From Wenyingzhuangia heitensis (GTDB lineage Bacteria > Bacteroidota > Bacteroidia > Flavobacteriales > Flavobacteriaceae): DNA of 64,000 nucleotides. Location: positions 1,302,001 to 1,366,000 of the forward strand of contig NZ_JAASQL010000001.1 of NCBI RefSeq assembly GCF_011762155.1. Direction: 5' to 3'. Position 1 is the first letter of the stretch, and every line of letters starts with the position of its first letter. Of the stretch, positions 58,058 through 64,000 are shown piece after piece. Under the pieces are notes generated by a model. The model worked only from the letters and a program-made list of their open reading frames with translations, did no database searches and had not been told where the DNA came from. A program made the translations under genes and the position numbers.

Positions 58058-58219
58058 TTTTAGTTTTTTTTATTCATTATTAGGTTTTTTTAGGGATTTA
58101 ATACTCAAAATACTATTGTTGTTGATGATAATACATTTGTGTCCCGTTAAAAAACATTTCTTTTCAGCTTGAGCTTTTTTAGGTTCTACTTTGTGGACTC
58201 ATTAAAAAACTATACAATC

Positions 58220-59578
58220 ATGAAAAGATTTTATTTATTTTCTAAGTTAACTTTATTGTTTTTTGTTTTGTCATTTGTCTCATGCGGTAAAGCGGAGATA
58301 GATGAACAACTAATTGATGAGAGTCAAGAAAGCTTAGTGTTTAATCTAGGAGAGTCTCGTAGTACAGCTATAACACAAACGGTAAGAGTATCTACACAAT
58401 CTGGTGCAACTCATTATGATAAATTGGTAAATGCAATAGCTATGGCAAACGCAAGCACTGAGATTTTATTAGATGTAGATGTTACTTTTGGTTCCTCTAA
58501 CAAAGCAATTGTTTTAGATAATGGAAATGTAAATATTAGAGGAGCTGCTAAAGGAAATGGAAAGTATCAATTAAAACGTACAGGAACTTATAAAAATAAA
58601 AACCACATTCATAATTCTTTAATAGTGGTTACATCAAGTAATATATCAATAGACAATATTCAGTTTTTAATAAACGATGGAACAGCTTATAGGTGTATGT
58701 TTTTAGGAGATGTTACTAATAATGGTGCTATTGCAGATCGTTTAAAATTATTCTCTAACATAAGTATAACCAATAGTGCATTTAAACAACAAGTTGTAGG
58801 AGATACCACTAGAGGAGTGTTTTTTGAAGGAAGTTTTAAAAACATAGTTATAGACAATTGTTTTTTTAACAACTGGTTTGGTTTAGTGGCACGAGATTGC
58901 CCTACTTTAGATGGTTTTGATGTAAATAACAATAGGTTTTACAATGGTAGTCATCAAATATCTTTAGATGGTGCATTGTTGGGAGAAACAGATTCCACTT
59001 ACGGATTAGGTGTTAACTTAGTTAAGCATGCTAATATTGATATTACCAACAATGATTTTTACTTAACAAAGAGTTTTAATTTGGCAATTGCCAATACTAG
59101 AAATGTGTATGTGTACAATAATACTTTTAAAGGAGGTACTGAAAATTATTCGCAACCCATTCATATAGAGGATGAAAGTAAAAATATTAGAATCGTTAAA
59201 AATAAGATTGAAAGTCCTAATAACTACGGAATTTTAATTTTTGCTACAGGAAAAGTAGGACATGGACAGGGAAGAACTTTTACAGAAGCTGAAAAAAAAT
59301 TAAAAGGATCTGGAAATGTTTTAGTTAAAAACAACACCATGGTTACTAGTCAGGATCAAGCTGTAATTGCTACTTATTTAAAAGGATATTTAAAGTTTCA
59401 GGGTAACAATGTATTCAGCGCTACTAATGGTGTTTCCGTTCAGGCAAAAAAATCTAATCCGGGAGCAAAAGTTATTTTTGTTGATAATTCTGGAGTTTAT
59501 AACAATTCTAATTTAAGCAATGCTTTAAATAACGGAAAAATAGTGATAGATAATACCAATACAATTGTAATGCCTTAG
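58220..59578 (+). CDS. Lipoprotein with parallel beta-helix domain
   Basis: 452 residues from ATG at 58220 (MKRFYLFSKLTLLFFVLSFV, then the lipobox SFVSC). Earlier in-frame codons from 58169 precede the signal peptide and are unlikely. After a linker (to about 50) comes a pectate-lyase-like N-terminal pattern (KLVNAIAMANASTEILLDVD) and a beta-helix of many short strands: VNIRGAAKGNGKYQL, SIDNIQFLINDG, NIVIDNCFFNNWFG, DVNNNRFYNGSHQ, VYVYNNTFKGG and others. It resembles polysaccharide lyases and NosD-like proteins. No catalytic residue set assigned. Outer-membrane location inferred. Confidence 0.8.
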   Translation: MKRFYLFSKLTLLFFVLSFVSCGKAEIDEQLIDESQESLVFNLGESRSTAITQTVRVSTQSGATHYDKLVNAIAMANASTEILLDVDVTFGSSNKAIVLDNGNVNIRGAAKGNGKYQLKRTGTYKNKNHIHNSLIVVTSSNISIDNIQFLINDGTAYRCMFLGDVTNNGAIADRLKLFSNISITNSAFKQQVVGDTTRGVFFEGSFKNIVIDNCFFNNWFGLVARDCPTLDGFDVNNNRFYNGSHQISLDGALLGETDSTYGLGVNLVKHANIDITNNDFYLTKSFNLAIANTRNVYVYNNTFKGGTENYSQPIHIEDESKNIRIVKNKIESPNNYGILIFATGKVGHGQGRTFTEAEKKLKGSGNVLVKNNTMVTSQDQAVIATYLKGYLKFQGNNVFSATNGVSVQAKKSNPGAKVIFVDNSGVYNNSNLSNALNNGKIVIDNTNTIVMP

Positions 59579-59599
59579 TATATAAATATTGCATAAAAC

Positions 59600-59633
59600 A
59601 AAAAAAGGATTGCTTAACGGCAATCCTTTTTTT
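59600..59633 (+). terminator. Terminator after beta-helix lipoprotein
   Basis: Perfect 14-bp inverted repeat AAAAAAAGGATTGC / GCAATCCTTTTTTT with a 6-base loop, 22 bp past the stop. Confidence 0.92.
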
Positions 59634-59720
59634 GTTGATTTTTCTTCAATGTGTTTTTTTAAACATAAAAAACTAAAATGCTTAGTATATTGTTGTGTTA
59701 TAACATTAATATCAATTCTT

Positions 59721-60731
59721 ATGAATTTTAAAAAAATAGTTTCTTTAGGTCTTTTTATGGCTTTGTTGGTTGTATCTCCTAAAACGTACAGTGCTAATTT
59801 AAATTTGTTAGACAGTGCCAAGCCGCCTAAAAAAATAAAAGTATTAATTGTTGATGGTCAGAACAACCACGGAGTTTGGCCAAAGTCAACCATCATGATG
59901 AAACAATATTTAGAAGAAACCAATTTGTTTGAGGTGGATATTGAAAGAACAAAATATATTTGGAAAGGAGAAGGAGTTAAAGACTTTTTACCATTAGCCA
60001 ATGCAGGTACATCAGAGTTTGTAAAACAACCTAAAGTAGATCCAGATTTTTGCCCTAAGTTTAAAAAATACGATGTAGTGGTGTCTAATTTTGGTTGGAA
60101 AGCAGCTGACTGGCCAGAAAAAGCACAAAAAGCTTTTGATAAATTTGTAAAAAAAGGAGGAGGATTTGTGTCTGTACATGCAGCAAACAACTCATTTCCT
60201 AAATGGTTAAATTATAATAAAATGATTGGCCTTGGTGGTTGGGGAGGTAGAAATCAAAAAGATGGACCTTATGTGTATTACAACAATCATGGAGAGTTGG
60301 TTAAAGACAATTCTTCGGGTCCTGCTGGAGCTCACGGAAAAAGACATGAATTTCCGGTTACAATAAGAGAAACAAATCATCCAATCACCAAAGGAATGCC
60401 AAGTGTTTGGTTAACAACTGCAGATGAATGTTATGCAAAATTAAGAGGTCCTGCAGAAAACATGACCATTTTAGCAACAGGAAAAGATCAGAATAAAAAA
60501 GCACCTACCAATAGACACGAACCTATTTTTATTGTTACCAAATACGGAAAAGGACGTGTGTTTAATACCATTTTAGGTCACGATACGCTTTCTTTTGAGA
60601 GCGTTGGTTTTATTGTTTCTTTTACACGTGGAGTAGAGTGGGTCGCAACAGGAAAAGTTACTCAAGAAATTCCATCCGATTTTCCAACAGAAAACAATTC
60701 TTCAAGAAGAAATTTTCAACTTAAAAAATAA
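59721..60731 (+). CDS. Secreted ThuA-like protein
   Basis: 336 residues from ATG at 59721. The signal peptide is NFKKIVSLGLFMALLVVSPK, cleaved near TYSAN; an upstream open frame from 59589 crosses the preceding terminator and is rejected. The ThuA/class I glutamine-amidotransferase-like fold is visible: IKVLIVDGQNNHGVWPKST, YDVVVSNFGWKAADWPEKAQ, KKGGGFVSVHAANNSFPKW, GKRHEFPVTIRETNHPITKGM, and KYGKGRVFNTILGHD. ThuA-like proteins are frequent in carbohydrate catabolism loci of Bacteroidetes, where the exact reaction (sugar oxidation/isomerisation steps) is mostly unproven. Confidence 0.87.
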   Translation: MNFKKIVSLGLFMALLVVSPKTYSANLNLLDSAKPPKKIKVLIVDGQNNHGVWPKSTIMMKQYLEETNLFEVDIERTKYIWKGEGVKDFLPLANAGTSEFVKQPKVDPDFCPKFKKYDVVVSNFGWKAADWPEKAQKAFDKFVKKGGGFVSVHAANNSFPKWLNYNKMIGLGGWGGRNQKDGPYVYYNNHGELVKDNSSGPAGAHGKRHEFPVTIRETNHPITKGMPSVWLTTADECYAKLRGPAENMTILATGKDQNKKAPTNRHEPIFIVTKYGKGRVFNTILGHDTLSFESVGFIVSFTRGVEWVATGKVTQEIPSDFPTENNSSRRNFQLKK

Positions 60732-60738
60732 AAAAACT

Positions 60739-60772
60739 AAAAATCAGTTGATGGTAACATCAGCTGATTTTT
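60739..60772. terminator. Terminator between ThuA-like and PPOX genes
   Basis: Inverted repeat AAAAATCAGTTGATG / CATCAGCTGATTTTT (one G-T pair) with a 4-base loop. Its right arm overlaps the last codons of the convergent minus-strand gene. Confidence 0.88.
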
Positions 60773-61299
60773 GTTTCAAAGCCATCTATACTTTTTGTGT
60801 TTTTGGCTAGCCAGTATTCTTTTATTTTATCATCTCCTTGTTTTTGAGCCCAGTCTTTTAAAATACTACGGTCTTCTTTATAATCCATATAAGGAACGGC
60901 AAAACCACAAGAGGTTTGTACCAAATCTACTTCCATTTCTATAACCTGTCTAGTTCCTGGAGTTTTAGGGAAAAGGTTTATGAGGGTGTTGAATTGCTCA
61001 TCTCTTGGATGATAAATTTTTGCAGTTCCATACAGTCTTAAAATCAAAGGTTTTCCTTCAAAAGCACTAAACATAATAGTCATTCTATTGTTTTGTAATA
61101 AATGAGCTGCTGTTTCGTTTCCGCTTCCTGTCAAATTCATCCAAGCAATTTTATTGCTGTTAATTACTCTAAAAGAATCCATTCCTTTAGGAGATACGTT
61201 TACGTTTCCTTCTGTAGCTGCAGTACCTACAAAAAATATTTTTTGTTGCTCTATAAATTCTTTTAGTTCGGATGTGATTTCTGGTAGTTTCTTTCCCAT
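60760..61299 (-). CDS. Pyridoxamine 5'-phosphate oxidase-like flavoprotein
   Basis: 179 residues of the PPOX/FMN-binding split-barrel family: FFVGTAATEGNVNVSPKGMDSF, IAWMNLTGSGNETAAHLLQN (FMN phosphate-binding region), RMTIMFSAFEGKPLILRLYG. The length and VSPKG motif fit the group of small FMN or F420-like oxidoreductases rather than true PdxH, which is longer and carries a substrate loop. The substrate is unknown. It shares a terminator with the convergent ThuA-like gene. Confidence 0.85.
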   Translation of the reverse strand: MGKKLPEITSELKEFIEQQKIFFVGTAATEGNVNVSPKGMDSFRVINSNKIAWMNLTGSGNETAAHLLQNNRMTIMFSAFEGKPLILRLYGTAKIYHPRDEQFNTLINLFPKTPGTRQVIEMEVDLVQTSCGFAVPYMDYKEDRSILKDWAQKQGDDKIKEYWLAKNTKSIDGFETKIS

Positions 61300-61329
61300 T
61301 CTTTGTAGTTTATTTGTTTTAAAAATACA

Positions 61330-61357
61330 AAACCCTTACAGATAAATGTAAGGGTTT
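61330..61357 (-). terminator. Rho-independent terminator after dnaB
   Basis: Perfect 11-bp inverted repeat AAACCCTTACA / TGTAAGGGTTT with a 6-base loop, 28 bp past the dnaB stop on the minus strand and followed there by a T-rich trailer. Confidence 0.88.
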
Positions 61358-61384
61358 AATTTAATATGTTAAAAAGATGTAATT

Positions 61385-62905
61385 TTAAAAAGGAACATCA
61401 TCATCTGAGTCTGGTTGCACAGGAGCATCAAAAGCATCTGCTGGATTTATGCTTCCAGAAATTTCGTTAAAACTATTCATAGAAGATTCTAGTTGTCCGC
61501 CAAAGTCATCTTCTAAATCAGAGAATTTAGCTAAGTGCCCTGTAAACTTTAATCGGATATTGTCTAGCCCACCGTTACGATGTTTGGCAACAATAAATTC
61601 TCCTTGTCCTTCACAAGGGGTATGGTCATCATCATCCCATTCTGTCATTCCGTAATATTCAGGACGGAAAATAAACGATACAATATCGGCATCTTGTTCA
61701 ATGGCTCCAGATTCACGTAAATCAGACAACAAAGGTCTTTTACTACCTCCACGAGTTTCTACCGAACGAGATAACTGAGACAAAGCAATTACAGGAATAT
61801 GTAATTCTTTGGCTAGTGCTTTTAAGTTACGCGATATCATAGATATTTCTTGTTCACGGTTTCCTCCAGCAGCTCCACCAGCAGTCATTAACTGCAAGTA
61901 GTCAATTACAATTACTTTAATATCGTGTTGAGATTTTAATCTTCGGGCTTTTGCTCTTAGATCAAAAATAGATAAAGAGGGAGTGTCATCAATAAAGATA
62001 GGAGCTTCAGATAAGTTTTTAACTTTTACGTTTAACTGTTCCCATTCGTGAGGCTCTAAGGTTCCTTTTCTTAGTTTTTCTGATGACAAACCTGTCTCAG
62101 AAGAAATCATACGAGTAATTAACTGTACCGATGACATTTCTAAAGAGAAAACAGCAACTCCGTGGTCAAAATCAATAGCCATGTTTTTGGCCATAGAAAT
62201 TACAAAAGCTGTTTTTCCCATACCTGGACGTGCCGCAATAATAATTAAATCGGACGGTTGCCATCCTGATGTTAAGGCATCTAATTTTGTAAAACCTGTT
62301 GCATATCCAGACATTCCTTCTTTCCCTCCTAATTCTTCAATTTTTTTAAGGGCTTGCCTTACTAAAGAATCAGAGCTTTCAGAACTCTTTTTTAAGTTTC
62401 CTTGGGTAACCTCAAAAAACTTAGTTTCCGCCATGTCTAACAAATCAAAAACATCTGCTGTTTCGTCGTAAGATTGTTCTATAATTTCACTAGAAATACT
62501 AATCAATTGACGTTGAATATATTTTTGTAAAATAATACGAGCATGAAATTCAATATGTGCAGAAGAAGATACTTTTTGGGTTAGTTCAATTAGGTAAAAA
62601 TCACCACCAACCATATTTAGTTTTCCGTCTTTTTTTAATTGGTTAGATACTGTTAATAAGTCTGTTGGTTCTGAGTTTTGAAACAAAGTATGAATAGCAG
62701 CATAAATTGCTTGATGTTGTTCTCTATAAAAAGCATCAGGATGTAAAATATCAATTACAGCATCAATACCTTTCTTGTCAATCATCATTGCACCTAGCAC
62801 GGCAGTCTCCATATCCACTGCTTGTGGTGGGATTTTTCCATGTGCTAAATTGACAACTTTACTTTTGTCAACCTTTTTTCCAGAAAAGCTTTTTGTTTGT
62901 TCCAT
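61385..62905 (-). CDS. dnaB: Replicative DNA helicase DnaB
   Basis: 506 residues from ATG at 62905. The N-terminal helical domain begins after GKIPPQAVDMETAVLGAMMI; a linker helix (about 170-200) leads to the RecA-like core with SGWQPSDLIIIAARPGMGKT (Walker A), VAVFSLEMSS, IFIDDTPSLSI, VIVIDYLQLM (Walker B), and SQLSRSVETR. The hexameric helicase unwinds DNA at the replication fork. No intein is present. A GTG at 62914 lies on a promoter-like element and is not used. The C-terminus is acidic (PDSDDDVPF). Confidence 0.97.
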   Translation of the reverse strand: MEQTKSFSGKKVDKSKVVNLAHGKIPPQAVDMETAVLGAMMIDKKGIDAVIDILHPDAFYREQHQAIYAAIHTLFQNSEPTDLLTVSNQLKKDGKLNMVGGDFYLIELTQKVSSSAHIEFHARIILQKYIQRQLISISSEIIEQSYDETADVFDLLDMAETKFFEVTQGNLKKSSESSDSLVRQALKKIEELGGKEGMSGYATGFTKLDALTSGWQPSDLIIIAARPGMGKTAFVISMAKNMAIDFDHGVAVFSLEMSSVQLITRMISSETGLSSEKLRKGTLEPHEWEQLNVKVKNLSEAPIFIDDTPSLSIFDLRAKARRLKSQHDIKVIVIDYLQLMTAGGAAGGNREQEISMISRNLKALAKELHIPVIALSQLSRSVETRGGSKRPLLSDLRESGAIEQDADIVSFIFRPEYYGMTEWDDDDHTPCEGQGEFIVAKHRNGGLDNIRLKFTGHLAKFSDLEDDFGGQLESSMNSFNEISGSINPADAFDAPVQPDSDDDVPF

Positions 62906-62913
62906 AGGGATCA

Positions 62914-62921
62914 CAAATTTA
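62914..62921 (-). promoter_or_regulatory. Candidate -7 element for dnaB
   Basis: Minus-strand TAAATTTG fits TAnnTTTG but lies only 8 bp from the ATG, which would give a very short leader. No -33 box seen. Weak candidate. Confidence 0.32.
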
Positions 62922-63106
62922 ATCGATATTCTGATTTTTGAACTAAAATTTTAGAATTAATTTCTTGACAAAAACTGTTGATAACTTTTATTTTGTTAAT
63001 AACTAGTTGATATGGTCAATGTTGATATACTTTTTAGGGTTTAAAAATGTTTTTTTATTAAAAAAAATCGATTTTAAAAAAGCAGTAAGAACGATAGACA
63101 AAAGTG

Positions 63107-63114
63107 TATTTTTG
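63107..63114 (+). promoter_or_regulatory. Candidate -7 element for HAD phosphatase gene
   Basis: TATTTTTG matches TAnnTTTG, 25 bp before the ATG at 63140. No TTG at the expected -33 position. Confidence 0.45.
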
Positions 63115-63139
63115 GTAATTAAAATTTAAGCCACAAAAT

Positions 63140-63943
63140 ATGAATTTATCAGAGGTGAAGTTAATTGTATCAGACATGGATGGTACCTTATTAAACTCAG
63201 AACATAACGTAAGTAATTTGTTTTTTGAACAGTTTGAAATATTAAAAGCAAACAATGTAAAATTTGTTGCCGCTAGCGGAAGACAATACTATAGTATTTT
63301 ACAGAAACTAGACAGCATAAAAGAGCATATTACTATTGTTGCAGAAAATGGGGCTTATGTGGTAGAAAACGGAAAAGAATTGTTTGCAAATGGTTTAAAG
63401 CTTAAAGATGTAACTAGTTTTATAAAACTGGCAGAACAAATACCTGGAGTTTACATTGTGTTAGCAGGTAAAAAAAGTGCTTATTTTTTAGATGGAAATG
63501 TAGCCCTAGAAAACATTGTAAAAGAATATTATAGCGAGTATAAATTACTTAGTAATTTTGATGTATTACCAGAAGATGATATTTTAAAAATAGCATTGCA
63601 TCACCCAGATGGATCTGAGGAAAATGTATATCCGTACTTAAAACATTTGTCTGGAGATTGGCAAATAAAAGTATCTGGAGAATTTTGGGTAGATATTGCG
63701 TTAAACACCAATCACAAAGGAAATGCATTAGAGCGTATTCAGCAAGAACTAGGTATTTCTGATGATGAAACCATGGCTTTTGGTGATTATCAAAATGATG
63801 TGGAAATGTTAAAAAAAGCAAAGTATAGTTTTGCGATGGAAAACGCACATCCTGATGTAAAAGAAATAGCGAATTACCAAACCCTATCTAACGATCATTT
63901 AGGAGTAGAAACGGTAATTAATAAGCTGATAGAAGGATTTTAG
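63140..63943 (+). CDS. Cof-type HAD superfamily sugar/nucleotide phosphatase
   Basis: 267 residues. HAD motif I is LIVSDMDGTLL with D12 and D14; the Cof-type ENGAYV follows near residue 75. The type II cap lies in the middle (about 85-190). The C-terminal motifs are NHKGNALERIQ (motif III Lys) and GDYQNDVEMLKKA (motif IV). Cof/YidA-like enzymes dephosphorylate small metabolites such as sugar phosphates or FMN; the substrate here is unknown. Divergent from dnaB; the next gene begins 31 bp later. Confidence 0.93.
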   Translation: MNLSEVKLIVSDMDGTLLNSEHNVSNLFFEQFEILKANNVKFVAASGRQYYSILQKLDSIKEHITIVAENGAYVVENGKELFANGLKLKDVTSFIKLAEQIPGVYIVLAGKKSAYFLDGNVALENIVKEYYSEYKLLSNFDVLPEDDILKIALHHPDGSEENVYPYLKHLSGDWQIKVSGEFWVDIALNTNHKGNALERIQQELGISDDETMAFGDYQNDVEMLKKAKYSFAMENAHPDVKEIANYQTLSNDHLGVETVINKLIEGF

Positions 63944-63973
63944 TATTTTTGTTTTTTTAATTTAAAAGGGGAT

Positions 63974-64000
63974 ATGCACAAGCAAATAAGTAGTTCGCAA
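63974..64000 (+). CDS. N-terminal nine codons of a gene cut by the window edge
   Basis: ATG CAC AAG CAA ATA AGT AGT TCG CAA runs to the window end, encoding MHKQISSSQ. The start of TrmH/SpoU-family RNA methyltransferases in related flavobacteria is similar (a short polar lead with SSQN-like residues), so that is one possibility, but nine residues are not enough to assign a family. Confidence 0.4.

Noticed and set aside
59589-59720. Extended N-terminus of the ThuA-like protein
   Set aside because: The frame runs through a strong terminator; the signal peptide starts at 59721.

Overview
The window is AT-rich chromosomal DNA from a member of the Bacteroidetes, most likely a marine member of the Flavobacteriaceae. 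Evidence: the rplK-rplA-rplJ-rplL-rpoB-rpoC order followed by a DUF3467 gene; two secreted proteins with type IX secretion (T9SS) C-terminal sorting domains; near absence of Shine-Dalgarno sites; and TAnnTTTG-type -7 promoter elements before several housekeeping genes. No tRNA, rRNA, CRISPR array, IS element or phage gene was recognised. The genus cannot be fixed from the sequence alone.

Layout. 1-10.2 kb: end of rplK, then rplA, rplJ, rplL, rpoB, rpoC with strong hairpins between transcription units. 10.2-12.1 kb: DUF3467 protein, PAP2 phosphatase, secreted GH5-like glycosidase. 12.1-19.7 kb (minus strand): a tight five-gene exopolysaccharide synthase operon, read from its first gene as degenerate histidine-kinase-like membrane sensor, BcsB-like periplasmic subunit, outer-membrane barrel candidate, processive GT2 synthase with an N-terminal GspE/MshEN-like domain, and a polytopic membrane protein. 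20-27 kb: yidC, pyrG, rpmH (a 52-residue gene) and carB. 27-39.4 kb: secreted and surface proteins (T9SS cargo, LRR lipoprotein, LpxR-like lipid A deacylase), an MFS transporter, topoisomerase III, a ferredoxin, an AlkC-like repair protein and a GT4 glycosyltransferase. 39.4-42.2 kb: two tandem PPK2 polyphosphate kinases co-transcribed with a kinase-like protein of unknown function. 42.2-45.3 kb: a T9SS beta-helix protein and an RsmB-like rRNA methyltransferase. 45.4-50.8 kb (minus strand): chaperone-like protein, two related pilin-like proteins and a 1001-residue usher-like outer-membrane protein. 51-64 kb: recG, pheT, pyrD, a GT2, a beta-helix lipoprotein, a ThuA-like protein, a flavin-binding PPOX protein, dnaB, a Cof-type HAD phosphatase and the first codons of another gene.

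The two most interesting systems are (i) the four-gene chaperone/pilin/pilin/usher-like cluster at 45.4-50.8 kb, which looks like a flavobacterial counterpart of chaperone-usher fibre assembly: its two secreted subunits share internal motifs and a C-terminal PGVY strand, and a stem-loop follows the major subunit gene; and (ii) the bcs-like polysaccharide synthase operon at 12.1-19.7 kb, in which the synthase carries a GspE/MshEN-like N-terminal domain and the first gene encodes an apparent pseudo-histidine kinase. The PPK2-PPK2-kinase-like operon and a GC-richer, apparently structured non-coding segment before pheT are also worth a second look.
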